This document shows positions 1 through 9,031 of a stretch of 64,000 nucleotides of DNA, in pieces. Source of the DNA: Roseiflexus castenholzii DSM 13941. Lineage in GTDB: Bacteria; Chloroflexota; Chloroflexia; Chloroflexales; Roseiflexaceae. The notes beneath the pieces are model-generated. The model had not been told where the DNA came from. It ran no database searches and saw nothing but the letters and a program-made list of their open reading frames with translations. Every line of letters begins with the position of its first letter. Positions within the stretch are counted from its first letter, which is position 1. The stretch is taken from NCBI RefSeq assembly GCF_000017805.1, contig NC_009767.1:1612001-1676000 (forward strand), given 5' to 3'. The position numbers were made by a program, and so were the translations under genes.

Positions 1-1590
1 CTGCACGTGCGCGGTTTTACTGCGCGCGCCAATTCGGGCGTCGCACCAGAGGAGCGGGGGACGTTCATCGGGCTGATCCGCAAGATTCCGTACCTGCTGG
101 AACTTGGGGTGACCGCCGTTGAACTTTTGCCGGTGCATCAGTTCGACCCTCAGGAAGGAAATTACTGGGGCTATATGACCCTCAATTTCTTTGCGCCCCA
201 CAATGGCTACGCCGTTCATGATCCGCACCGTGAATTTCGTGATATGGTCAAGGCCATGCACGCGGCCGGCATCGAGGTCTGGCTCGATGTGGTCTACAAC
301 CATACCAGCGAGGGGGACGAACGGGGTCCGGCATACTGTTATCGCTTGATTGATAATCGGGTCTATTACCTGCTCACGCCCGACCGTCGTCAGTATATCA
401 ATGCGAGCGGGTGCGGCAATACGTTACGCTGCGCCGATCCCGCCGTGCGCACGCTGATCGTCGATAGTCTCACTACCTGGATACAGTCCATGCACGTCGA
501 TGGGTTCCGTTTCGATCTGGCATCGATTCTGGCGCGCAACGAGGACGGGACGATCAATCACGAGGATCCGGCGCTCATTCACGAGATCAGTATGCTCGCC
601 CAACGTCACGGGGTGCGTTTGATCGCCGAAGCGTGGGATATCAGCGCGTACCTTCTGGGACGCGCCTTCCCTGGCATGACGTGGCGCCAGTGGAATGGGA
701 AGTTCCGCGATGATGTGCGCGCATTTGTCAAGGGTGATCCCGGCAAGATCGGCGATCTGATGTGTCGATTGTATGGCAGCGACGATCTGTTCCCCGATAC
801 GCTGGCTGATGCGTACCGCCCGACGCAGAGCGTCAATTTCATCACGTCGCACGATGGGTTTTGCCTCTACGACCTGGTTTCCTACAATCGCAAGCACAAT
901 CTGGCAAATGGTCATGAGAACACCGATGGCGCCGATCAGAACTTTAGCTGGAACTGCGGTTGGGAAGGGGACGAGCATGTGCCGCCGGAGGTGCTGGCGT
1001 TGCGGCGTCGGCAGGCGCGGAATCTCTTTACGTTGCTGATGCTGGCGAATGGTACGCCGATGTTCGTTGCCGGTGATGAGTTTCTGAATACGCAGCGCGG
1101 CAATAATAATCCGTACAATCAGGATAATGAGATTACCTGGCTCGACTGGGATTTGCTGGAGCGCAATCGTGATATGTTTCGTTTTGTCAAAACGCTGATT
1201 GCGTTCCGCAAAGCGCATCCCTCGATCCACCGCAGCCGCTTCTGGCGCGATGATGTTCACTGGTACGGCGTCAACGGTCCGCCCGACACATCGTACAACT
1301 CGCACGCCGTCGCCTACTGTCTGCGCGGCGTTTCGGTCGGTGACTGCGATCTCTATGTGATGATCAACGGTTACTGGAAGGACCTGGTCTTTGCCATTCA
1401 GGAACAGTCGCCGGGAGGATGGTGGCGCGTGATCGATACGGCGCGCCCCTCTCCCGACGATATTCGCGAACCGGGGCGGGAAGTTCAGGTGTGTCAACCG
1501 TACTACGTCGTCGGTGCGCGATCAGTTGTCGTGTTGCGCTCGCGCACGACGCAGGAAATGTTGCTGTCCCTCAGCGAACCTCGAATGTGA
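1..1590 (+). CDS. glgX: Glycogen debranching enzyme GlgX (5' end outside window)
   Basis: The reading frame is open from the first base, so the gene starts upstream; about 529 C-terminal residues are present. It is a GH13 isoamylase/GlgX-type enzyme that hydrolyses alpha-1,6 branches of glycogen limit dextrins in the cytoplasm. The GH13 core is visible in order: the DVVYNH region, GFRFDLAS with the nucleophile Asp, LIAEAWD with the acid/base Glu, and NFITSHDGF with the transition-state Asp. It is followed by a C-terminal beta domain. The N-terminal CBM48-like module expected in this family would lie upstream. The stop codon overlaps by 20 bp, tail to tail, the degraded lipoprotein gene on the other strand. 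TreX or isoamylase naming is also possible, but the GlgX subfamily fits best. Confidence 0.93.
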   Translation: MHVRGFTARANSGVAPEERGTFIGLIRKIPYLLELGVTAVELLPVHQFDPQEGNYWGYMTLNFFAPHNGYAVHDPHREFRDMVKAMHAAGIEVWLDVVYNHTSEGDERGPAYCYRLIDNRVYYLLTPDRRQYINASGCGNTLRCADPAVRTLIVDSLTTWIQSMHVDGFRFDLASILARNEDGTINHEDPALIHEISMLAQRHGVRLIAEAWDISAYLLGRAFPGMTWRQWNGKFRDDVRAFVKGDPGKIGDLMCRLYGSDDLFPDTLADAYRPTQSVNFITSHDGFCLYDLVSYNRKHNLANGHENTDGADQNFSWNCGWEGDEHVPPEVLALRRRQARNLFTLLMLANGTPMFVAGDEFLNTQRGNNNPYNQDNEITWLDWDLLERNRDMFRFVKTLIAFRKAHPSIHRSRFWRDDVHWYGVNGPPDTSYNSHAVAYCLRGVSVGDCDLYVMINGYWKDLVFAIQEQSPGGWWRVIDTARPSPDDIREPGREVQVCQPYYVVGARSVVVLRSRTTQEMLLSLSEPRM

Positions 1591-2130
1591 CCGTCTTATC
1601 GAGTTTGTCGTTCGGGTAAATATCGACTCTGTACTGACCGGTGGTCCAGAAGCCGTTGTTGGTCAATGTGAAGTGCAACAATCCGCTCCCCATTGTGCCC
1701 GATGTCTCTACCAATGACGATTGACGATGCCGCATGCGTGTCATTCCGAGCGCAGCGACTTGTCATTCCGCGCGCAGCGAGGAATCTCAGCGGGTCGCGC
1801 ACGACCCCTCGCGCTGCTCGGGGTGACCATGCCGGATGTGCACAGGTCATTGGTATCGTTGATCCCCTCATTCGCCGACGCTCCCTCGACATTGACCGCT
1901 ATCCAGACTGCTTTGAGATTGGTGGTGTCCGGCGCGTTGCGCAGGTCCACGATTGCATAGAACGTGTCAGACGGTCCGTAGGAGGTCACTCGCGTGCTCC
2001 CGCTCTCGTCGGTCGCCATCTATACATCGGCAATGTTGGCGGTGCTGACATTGAACCCACAGGCGAGAATGAACAGGGTGAGTGCGAAGGCGGCGGCAAG
2101 GACGAATGGCTTCGAGACTCTGGTCGTCAT
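1571..2130 (-). pseudogene. Small secreted lipoprotein-like gene, broken by a nonsense codon and a repeat insertion
   Basis: The start ATG at 2130 follows a GAAGGA ribosome site. It opens MTTRVSKPFVL, a hydrophobic stretch and a Cys (FILACGFN) that looks like a lipobox. After about 36 residues an in-frame TAG occurs; the same frame then resumes with MATDESGSTRV and a beta-rich stretch (FYAIVDLRNAP, KAVWIAVNV). The frame next runs into a MITE-like repeat (1709-1855). Beyond the repeat a matching C-terminus appears (LLHFTLTNNGFW, YRVDIYPNDKLDK), ending in TGA at 1571. The three pieces read as one former gene of about 140 residues. The function of the intact protein is unknown to me; it was probably a surface lipoprotein with an immunoglobulin-like fold. 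Confidence 0.75.
1709..1855 (+). mobile_element. MITE-like interspersed repeat, copy A
   Basis: The element is 147 bp, bounded by inverted ends TACCAATGAC and GTCATTGGTA with TA at each edge. Inside are two adjacent copies of a GTCATTCCGMGCGCAGCG unit, then GGTCGCGCACGACCCC and CTCGGGGTGACCATGCC. It carries no gene. It splits the lipoprotein pseudogene, which gives a clean view of its boundaries. Confidence 0.8.
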
Positions 2131-2238
2131 TGTGATGGTTCCTTCTTTATTGGTCGAATGAACAACGACGCACCGTGTGCCAATGATGCGCATCTTCGGA
2201 ATCATGAACGATAGCATGAGCAAAAATGACACATGTAC

Positions 2239-2805
2239 TCACCATGCATTCGCCGTGATCTGCCGCAGGGTCCATTCTTGCAGCACGGCGCGGCATTGCA
2301 GACACTCCAGTTCGTTGATCAGGTCTGCAACCTGCTGAAACGTGGCAGGGACCGAACGATAGATCTGCGGCATCTGAACGTCGGTTGCATCATCGATTGT
2401 TGCGACAATGCCGAAGAGTGTCTGGTTCGAGAAGGAACTGTTGATGAGCCATCCCTGTTCATTGAGCAATGCGAGTGTTGTTATCGCCGCCGGCGGGATG
2501 CCGAGTTCACGCTGCACGATTGGCGCTACGGCGTCGAGGGGCGTTGCACCAGGCGGAACGCGCCCGCCCGGCAGGTCGAGAGTCATGCGCCCTGCGCCGG
2601 GGCGAAACTGTGGATGGGGCAGCAAAATCTGTCCCCGCCAGATCGGAATGACGATGACCGATGGCACGCGCTCGACGCGCCAGTAGTCCAGTTCTCTGCC
2701 GTGATCGTCGATCCAGCGCTCGGCAATCATCCGCACCCACGGTGATGTAATAGCGACAATCTCGGCAGTGCGCTGCCAGGGACGTGGGGTTGATGGTTCA
2801 GACAT
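2239..2805 (-). CDS. Nudix-fold protein with degenerate Nudix box
   Basis: The protein has 188 residues when started at the ATG at 2805, which has AGGAG six bases upstream; an upstream ATG at 2868 lacks a good site. The sequence has the shape of an ADP-ribose pyrophosphatase-like Nudix protein: RVPSVIVIPIWRGQILL strand, then LDLPGGRVPPGATPLDAV and QRELGI in the position of the Nudix box. The canonical box G-x5-E-x7-RE-x2-EE-x-G is incomplete: the first Glu and the metal-binding EE pair are not present, so hydrolase activity is doubtful. It could be a regulatory or ligand-binding Nudix domain. It stands alone and downstream is only the broken lipoprotein gene. Confidence 0.65.
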   Translation of the reverse strand: MSEPSTPRPWQRTAEIVAITSPWVRMIAERWIDDHGRELDYWRVERVPSVIVIPIWRGQILLPHPQFRPGAGRMTLDLPGGRVPPGATPLDAVAPIVQRELGIPPAAITTLALLNEQGWLINSSFSNQTLFGIVATIDDATDVQMPQIYRSVPATFQQVADLINELECLQCRAVLQEWTLRQITANAW

Positions 2806-3055
2806 GGGAACTCCTGTGCCAGTTGGTCTGGTGATGGTCTGGTTCTTCGCAGCAATCTGTTCCGGCAACGTATGACAATATTCTGTGCTGTCTATTCTAC
2901 GCTATCTCTAGATGGTCAGATATTCGCCTGCGGTTATGCTCCTCCACCATCTGAGCGTTTCCGGCGCGCGAAAAAACTGTTCACTATCGGCGCCGCGCCG
3001 ATAGTGTATGCAAGGAGGCATACTGTGAGCAATCGTCACTCGCTATCTCAGAAAC

Positions 3056-3230
3056 ATGCTGTTTGATCCCCGGCTCGGTAGTCACGCTGTTGATCGATGT
3101 TCCTGCGTCGATGGGCAGAACGGATCGCGTCCCACGCCGCCAGAGTTATTCGTTGCTTCGCCGGGTTCGTGTGTTGCTGCGTTTGCGGCGCAGCACTGCG
3201 AACGTGTGGGTACGGTAGAGCGCCGCCCCT
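3056..3230 (+). pseudogene. OsmC/Ohr-family fragment
   Basis: The frame encodes RPTPPELFVASPGSCVAAF, the hallmark stretch of OsmC-type peroxide or redox proteins, including the conserved Cys. Upstream similarity continues only in another frame (IDVPASMGRTDR), so there is at least one frameshift. Similarity ends near 3205, where it meets an opposite-strand thioredoxin-like fragment. The intact family is about 140 residues; fewer than 60 remain. It is read here as a dead remnant. Confidence 0.6.
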
Positions 3231-3454
3231 GTGGTTGATCGACATTGATCATCACAATCTGCAACTGGTCGCCGAATCGCTGTTGCGCCGGCGGCAAATG
3301 CTCCGTGATGGCTGTGTGGCAGTGCTCACAGCAGGGGGCGTAGAACAGCACAACGCGCGGTTGAAGCGGCGAACACGGAAGACAGGTTCAGCGCCAGCGC
3401 ACAGGCGATTACGAGGATGGACCCAAAACGACGCGCGGCAACCTCCTTTCGCAT
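3195..3454 (-). pseudogene. Exported thioredoxin-fold protein fragment, frameshifted
   Basis: From the ATG at 3454 the frame gives a signal peptide (SILVIACALALNLSS). It then shifts by one base before VVLFYAPCCEHCH, which resembles the CxxC active-site strand of a periplasmic thioredoxin or VKOR-linked Trx domain, continuing to MINVDQPQG. A second shift would be needed to read GAALYRT. The similarity stops at the junction with the OsmC remnant around 3195. Two frameshifts and a missing C-terminus indicate a pseudogene. Confidence 0.6.
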
Positions 3455-3550
3455 TGCCTGGGGCTATGGTATGCCGGGCTGCGGGCGCATGCGCGGAGAA
3501 GCGGGATCTGAGAGCCGAAAACCGGGCGCCTGATCTCTAGCCCCCACCCC

Positions 3551-5383
3551 CTAACCCCTGACCTCTTCCGCGAATTGAAGTTGATACAGGCGGTAATAAT
3601 AGCCGCGTTTCGCCAGCAGTTCGTCGTGCGAGCCGTCCTCCACGAGGCGTCCCTTGTAAAGCACAAGTATCCGATCAACGTGGCGAATGGTCGAAAGCCG
3701 GTGCGCAATCACAATGCTGGTGCGTCCGTGGATCAGGCGTTCGAGCGCTTCCTGCATCAACGCCTCGGTTTCGGTGTCTACGCTCGATGTCGCTTCATCG
3801 AGGATGAGGAGCACCTCGGGGTTGAACGCAATTGCGCGGGCAAATGCCAGTAATTGTCGTTGACCGACCGACAGATTGCTGCCGCGTTCGCGCACTTCGT
3901 ACTCATAGCCGCCGGGCAACCGCTCGATGAAGGGCGCCGCGCGCGCAATCTCGGCAGCGCGCCGGACCTGCTCATCGCTGATACTATCGTCGTGCAGGCG
4001 AATATTCGAGGCAATGGATCCGCTAAAACACACCGGGTCCTGCGGTACGGCGCTCACGTGGCGGCGCAACTCCGCCTGACGCAATTCACGAATATCGATG
4101 CCATCGAGGGTGATCGATCCACGCTGAATATCGTAGAAACGCGCCATCAGGCTCACCAGCGACGTTTTGCCGGCGCCGGTCGCTCCCACAACGGCTACTG
4201 CCTGCCCGGCCGGAATGGTGAACGACACACCGCGCAGCACCCACCGGTCATCTGAGTCCGTCAGACCGGCGCCGTCGGGACCGGCGGCCTCGGTATCGTA
4301 GGTGAACCATACGTTCTTGAACGTAATCTCACCTCGCACCGGCGACGGCAATGATCGTGGATGCGCTGGATCGACCACCGTGGCAGGCGTGTCGAGCACA
4401 CGGAAGATGCGCTCCGCCGACGCCATCGCCGACTGGAAGGTGTTGTAACGTTCGGCGATCTGGCGGATCGGCTGAAATGCCTGATCGGTGTATTGAATGA
4501 ACGCCACCAGCATGCCAAGGGTCGCTATGCCCGCCAGCACTGCCTGACCGCCAAAGTAGAGGAGCAGCGCCATCGCCGTCACCGAAAGGAAGTTGATAAG
4601 CGGAAAGAAGATTGCAAACGTCCGGTTCGACTCGAGTTGCGCCGCCAGATAATCGCGGCTCAGTTCGGCGAATCGGATGCGGCTCTGCTCTTCGCGGTTG
4701 AATAACTGCGTCACCAGGATGCCGCTGATCTGCTCGTTCAAAAAGGCGTTGATGCGCGCAATGCGCTGCCGGACGCGCCGGTAGACGCCGCGCATGATGC
4801 GCTGAAATATACTCGATGCCAGCATGACTGCGGGAAACATGATGAAACTGATCAATGCCAGCCGCCAGTTCAGCAGCAGCATCGTAATGACGATGAACAA
4901 CAGGCGCACCAGATCGCCCAGCAGCGCCACCGTTCCCTGGGTGATGAACTCATTAAGCGCATCGACATCGTTCGTCAGGCGGGTGATCAGCCGCCCGACG
5001 GGGTTGCGGTCGAAGAATGCCAGGCTCATGCGCTGGATATGGCTGAAGATGCGGGTGCGGATATCGACCATCACCTGCTGCCCGACCAACTGTACGATAT
5101 ACGTCTGACCATAACGAAACCCGAAAGCAGCCAGCAGCGCAGCGGCGTACAACCCGAAGAGCGGCAGAATGCCCGCCGGATCGCGCGCCGCAATCGGACC
5201 GTCGATTGCCTGCTTGACGAGGAATGGCGGTGCAAGTTCTACGGCTGCCCCGCCGAACATCAGTGCTGTCGCCAGCGCGACTCGCCGCCAGTAGGGCGCG
5301 ATGAACACCCCCAGGCGGCGCACCAGCGCCGCATCGTAGGCTTTCCCTAAAATCTCGTCATCATCGAATGGTGTGCGAGCCAT
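3551..5383 (-). CDS. Heterodimeric ABC exporter half, canonical Walker B subunit
   Basis: A type IV (MsbA/MdlB-like) half-transporter of 610 residues, with six predicted membrane helices followed by an ATP-binding domain. Start 5383 is chosen because AGGAG lies seven bases upstream; an ATG at 5401 is less well placed. Visible motifs are Walker A VVGATGAGKTS (about residue 398), signature LSVGQRQ (a deviation from LSGGQ), Walker B LLILDEATSS with catalytic Glu, and a switch His in IAHRLST. This pattern complements the neighbouring exporter gene at 5715, so together they form one consensus and one degenerate ATP site. The substrate cannot be told. The stop codon lies inside a GGGGTTAGGGGG stretch. 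Confidence 0.92.
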   Translation of the reverse strand: MARTPFDDDEILGKAYDAALVRRLGVFIAPYWRRVALATALMFGGAAVELAPPFLVKQAIDGPIAARDPAGILPLFGLYAAALLAAFGFRYGQTYIVQLVGQQVMVDIRTRIFSHIQRMSLAFFDRNPVGRLITRLTNDVDALNEFITQGTVALLGDLVRLLFIVITMLLLNWRLALISFIMFPAVMLASSIFQRIMRGVYRRVRQRIARINAFLNEQISGILVTQLFNREEQSRIRFAELSRDYLAAQLESNRTFAIFFPLINFLSVTAMALLLYFGGQAVLAGIATLGMLVAFIQYTDQAFQPIRQIAERYNTFQSAMASAERIFRVLDTPATVVDPAHPRSLPSPVRGEITFKNVWFTYDTEAAGPDGAGLTDSDDRWVLRGVSFTIPAGQAVAVVGATGAGKTSLVSLMARFYDIQRGSITLDGIDIRELRQAELRRHVSAVPQDPVCFSGSIASNIRLHDDSISDEQVRRAAEIARAAPFIERLPGGYEYEVRERGSNLSVGQRQLLAFARAIAFNPEVLLILDEATSSVDTETEALMQEALERLIHGRTSIVIAHRLSTIRHVDRILVLYKGRLVEDGSHDELLAKRGYYYRLYQLQFAEEVRG

Positions 5384-5505
5384 GCCCGGTCTCCTGCCCA
5401 TGATCCACGAAGGGTCGAAGGAATACGAAGGCGCCGGGTGCGTCCGGCGGTGCGATTGTTCTGCGTCGGTGCGCTATGCCTGGTCGCCTGCCCTTGATCC
5501 ACGAA

Positions 5506-5652
5506 TACCAATGACGATTGACGACGCCGCATGCGTGTCATTCCGCGCGCAGCGACTTGTCATTCCGCGCGCAGCGAGGAATCTCAGCGGGTCGCGCACG
5601 ACCCCTCGCTTTGCTCGGGGTGACCATGCCGAATGTTCACAGGTAATTGGTA
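5506..5652 (+). mobile_element. MITE-like interspersed repeat, copy B
   Basis: The same 147-bp structure as at 1709, with ends TACCAATGAC and GTAATTGGTA (one change) and two internal GTCATTCCGCGCGCAGCG units. It fills most of the 331-bp gap between the two ABC exporter genes. The rest of that gap is unremarkable apart from two short GATCCACGAA-containing direct repeats. Confidence 0.8.
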
Positions 5653-5714
5653 GAAGGGCGCAACGGAACACGAAGGTCATGAGATACGGCGGCGCGCCGG
5701 TGCATTGCACGGCG

Positions 5715-7538
5715 CTACTCTTCCTCCAACTCGGCGCGCAGCAACTCGCGACGGTACATATCGGCGTACCGTCCGCCGCGTTCAACCAATTCGCGGTGCG
5801 TGCCACGCTCGATGATTTCACCATTGTGCAGCACGATGATCTGATCGGCGTCTTTCACCGTCGCGATGCGCTGTGCAATAATCATGCTGGTGCGCCCCTT
5901 CATCATCGCGCGCAGGCTGGCAAGAATCTCGGCGGCAGTGTGGGTATCGACACTCGAAAGCGCATCGTCGAGAATCAAGATTGCCGGGTCGCGCAGGATG
6001 GCGCGGGCAATGGCAGTGCGTTGCTTCTGCCCGCCGGACAGCGTCACGCCACGCTCGCCGATCAGGGTGTCGATCCCGTCGGGAAACTGCTCCACATCAT
6101 TGATCAGCCGCGAAACGGCGAGGGCGTGGATGATCTGATCCTCCGTCGCGTCCGGTCTGCCGAAGGTCACATTTTCGCGGATGGGCACGCTGAACAGGAA
6201 CGTATCCTGCGGCACATAGCCGATGCCGCGGCGCAGCGCATCGAGGGGCAGGGTGCGCACATCATACCCGTCAACCAGCACCTGCCCCTCGTCCGGGTCG
6301 CGCACCCGCGCCAGCAGGTTGACCAGGGTCGTCTTACCGGCGCCGGTTGCGCCGACGATCCCCAGCGACCCCCCTTGCGGAATGCGGAACGAAATATGGC
6401 GCAGCACCCATTCCGGCGCACCGGAGGCGGCTGGCTTTCCGGACGTCGAAGGCGCATTCGCGTGATGCCCGGATGCGTTGCCATTCGTATGTTGGCTGTG
6501 CGCGAAGCGCAACCCGACATTGCGAAACTCGACCTCTCCCCGCACCACGAAATCGCGCGGCGCATCGGGCGGCGAGGCTATGGCAGAACGGCGTTGAAGC
6601 ACCTCGCCAATGCGCACCAGCGATGCCGCACCCTGCTGATAGAGGTCCACCGTCCACCCAAGAGCGATAACGGGCCATGCGAGTTGTGCCAGGTAGGCGT
6701 TAAACAACACCAGTTCACCAACGGTCATCTCGCCGGCTGCAACCATGCGCCCGCCGATGAGCAGCACAAAAGCGCCGATTGTCCCCAGCATCAACCCAAT
6801 GATGGGCCAGAGCATGCCGCTGAGCAGCACATAGCGCAGATTGAGCGCGCGGTAGCGTTCATTGGCTTGCCGAAACACCCTGATCTCAGCATCTTCCTGG
6901 GCATATGCCTTGATCGTGCGGATGCCGCTGAAATTCTCCTGAGCGCGGGTTGAGATCTCACCGAACTGATCCTGCACCTTGCGGAAGATCGCGCGCATAC
7001 GTCCGCCGATGACGACGAACAGCACTGCCGCCATCGGCAGGAGCAGCACGACGATTGCGGCCAGCGCCGGATTCGTGAGAAACATCAGCGTCGCGGCGGT
7101 CAGCAGCAGCAGCGTCGAACCAAGCAGGTTGCTGATGCCAGGACCAAGGAACATACGCACTGCCGAGAGATCGTTCGTCACCCGCGTCATGAGGTCGCCG
7201 GTGTGCATTGTGGTGAAGAATCCCTGATCGAGCGTTAACAATCGGGCGAATAGCGCTTCGCGCATATCGAAATCGATCAGGTGCGACGTGCCGATGATCT
7301 GAGTGCGCTGTCCATAGCGCAACAATCCTTCCACGAGCGCAGCGAGCAACAGCAATCCGCCGTACTGGAGCAACCGCTCGATCACAACGCCGCGCGTATT
7401 CAGGTCATCGACGGCAAAGCGCACGATCTGCGGAATCATCGCGGCGACGGCGGTGGCTGCCATGGCGCACAGCGCGCCGATCAGCAACCGGCGACGGTAG
7501 CGCCGCACAAAGGGCCAGAGGCGATGGAATTGATCCAC
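5715..7538 (-). CDS. Heterodimeric ABC exporter half, degenerate Walker B subunit
   Basis: A half-transporter of 607 residues from the GTG at 7538, preceded by TTGGAGAG; a GTG at 7580 would add 14 residues but has no spaced ribosome site. It has six predicted membrane helices, then an ATPase domain with Walker A IVGATGAGKTT, a canonical LSGGQKQ signature, Walker B LILDDALSS (Asp in place of catalytic Glu) and Gln in place of the switch His (IIAQRIAT). In heterodimeric exporters such as TM287/288 or BmrCD these changes mark the non-hydrolysing site, completed by the deviant signature of the partner encoded at 3551. A linker rich in His, Asn and Ser (about residues 350-380) precedes the ATPase domain. 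A TATACT box lies at 7600-7605. Confidence 0.92.
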   Translation of the reverse strand: MDQFHRLWPFVRRYRRRLLIGALCAMAATAVAAMIPQIVRFAVDDLNTRGVVIERLLQYGGLLLLAALVEGLLRYGQRTQIIGTSHLIDFDMREALFARLLTLDQGFFTTMHTGDLMTRVTNDLSAVRMFLGPGISNLLGSTLLLLTAATLMFLTNPALAAIVVLLLPMAAVLFVVIGGRMRAIFRKVQDQFGEISTRAQENFSGIRTIKAYAQEDAEIRVFRQANERYRALNLRYVLLSGMLWPIIGLMLGTIGAFVLLIGGRMVAAGEMTVGELVLFNAYLAQLAWPVIALGWTVDLYQQGAASLVRIGEVLQRRSAIASPPDAPRDFVVRGEVEFRNVGLRFAHSQHTNGNASGHHANAPSTSGKPAASGAPEWVLRHISFRIPQGGSLGIVGATGAGKTTLVNLLARVRDPDEGQVLVDGYDVRTLPLDALRRGIGYVPQDTFLFSVPIRENVTFGRPDATEDQIIHALAVSRLINDVEQFPDGIDTLIGERGVTLSGGQKQRTAIARAILRDPAILILDDALSSVDTHTAAEILASLRAMMKGRTSMIIAQRIATVKDADQIIVLHNGEIIERGTHRELVERGGRYADMYRRELLRAELEEE

Positions 7539-7833
7539 GGGTGCTCTCTCCAAAGATTCATAAGCGTCGCCGGATGTCACCCTGCGACGCAGTTCAGTAA
7601 GTATAGCAGGAATCGTAGCATTGTGGGTTGGTAAAGTGGCTTTGTGCTACGCTGCGGAGATGACCTCATACTGCGCCCCCTGGCATACGCTCACAACCTG
7701 ATGAATGGTGCAGGCGTGTGTGGGCGTCTTACACGCGCGCGAATGGCAGGCCCATCAGGAAACTTCTCGGACCTGCGCTCGGATTTCGACCGGAGGGACG
7801 ACCTCTGCGGTGCGTGTCAGATGAGTGGCGAAT

Positions 7834-8949
7834 TTATCCCCCACGCTCCTGCCCCTCCTCCCCTGGCACATCCGCAGGTGGCGCATCGGCAGGCGATGGA
7901 GCAGGCGAGGTATCCGCCGACGGTGGAGCAGGCGAGGCGTCGGCAGGAGGCATCTCTGGCGGAGACTGAGGCTGAGCAGCCTGTTCGAGCGGATCGCGCC
8001 CCATCCAGAGGAAGGTGACATCGACAACGGCGCGGTCGCCCTTGATGCCGAAATCGTCCCACCAGATGCCATCGGCAATATCGATGGCTGTAGGGAAGCG
8101 CACCCGCCCATGCTGGGCGCGACCGTTGTTGTGCCCATCGAAGAAGGCGGCATGATCCTGGGGCCATCCCTGGCGCAGATCGCTGAAATATCGCTTTTCC
8201 TGCGGGTCCCAGTAATTGTCGCGCGTATTCCACGGTCCGACGTCGTACACCGGCGCGACGACGCTCCGACCGTTGTGGGTGATGCGCACCATGTATTCGC
8301 TGCCGCCGCGACTGGAGAGGACACACACGCACGGCAGCGCCACAAAGCGGTCACGTTTGACGATCCGATGTCCGTTGGCGGTGCGCCTGCCTACCAGCCC
8401 CAGGCGTGTGGCGTGGACGGTAAACGTTGGCGCGACCGGCGGCGGCTCGTTCTCGAAAGCGGCGAACGACGGCGCCGAATGCTCCGGCGTGAGCCGCAGG
8501 GATCGGAGCAATGGCGTGTCGCCGGTTGCCAGTAGACGCACGCGATATTGAGCAAAGCGCGCCGGTTGGTCAAACCGTGCAGTTGCGCCTGGCGCCAGAT
8601 CGATGACCCATGGAGTCCAGCGCGCGTCATCGGCGCTGGCGCGCACATCGAGCGCCACCTGCGCGCCGCGTGGGACGCGAGTCTCATACGCAACGCGCAG
8701 GGTATCGAACACATGGGGATATGCGATTGCGTCGCTGATGAAACTGCCGAAGCGTCCAGCGCCGCCAAATGCCACCGGTGCGGGAGGCGCATCGGTGGCG
8801 AGCGCAAAACCGTCGCCGGGCGTGACGATAATGCCATCAGCGATGCCAGCCGGTTGCGGCGCGGCATAGGCAGGCAGCCCCGCAAGGCATGCGATCAGCA
8901 GCGCAAACGCGGCAACATCCCTGACCGGACGATGGACGACTCGGTGCAT
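7834..8949 (-). CDS. Secreted protein with double-psi-barrel-like C-terminal domain and Pro-rich tail
   Basis: The protein has 371 residues from the ATG at 8949 (GAGG four bases upstream), with a signal peptide (FALLIACLAGLPAYA). The middle part is beta-rich. Residues about 230-330 contain APVYDVGPWNTRDNYW, PTAIDIADGIWWDD and VVDVTFLW, resembling the RlpA/expansin-type double-psi barrel seen in Chloroflexota secreted proteins. The last 45 residues are a Pro/Ala/Ser tail (PPADASPAPPSAD) of low complexity. A TATAAT box is centred near 8997, with a weak TTGCAT 19 bp upstream. A cell-wall or polysaccharide-binding role is likely; catalysis is unproven. Confidence 0.7.
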   Translation of the reverse strand: MHRVVHRPVRDVAAFALLIACLAGLPAYAAPQPAGIADGIIVTPGDGFALATDAPPAPVAFGGAGRFGSFISDAIAYPHVFDTLRVAYETRVPRGAQVALDVRASADDARWTPWVIDLAPGATARFDQPARFAQYRVRLLATGDTPLLRSLRLTPEHSAPSFAAFENEPPPVAPTFTVHATRLGLVGRRTANGHRIVKRDRFVALPCVCVLSSRGGSEYMVRITHNGRSVVAPVYDVGPWNTRDNYWDPQEKRYFSDLRQGWPQDHAAFFDGHNNGRAQHGRVRFPTAIDIADGIWWDDFGIKGDRAVVDVTFLWMGRDPLEQAAQPQSPPEMPPADASPAPPSADTSPAPSPADAPPADVPGEEGQERGG

Positions 8950-9031
8950 GCAGCCTCGTGGCTTTCCAATATTTCTAACCGGACTGGGGCGGATTATACC
9001 ATACGTCCGCAAGCGGCATGCAACCGCCGCT

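Noticed and set aside
424..1497. Long antisense frame inside glgX
   Set aside because: High-GC shadow of a well-supported gene; no ribosome site and no recognisable family.
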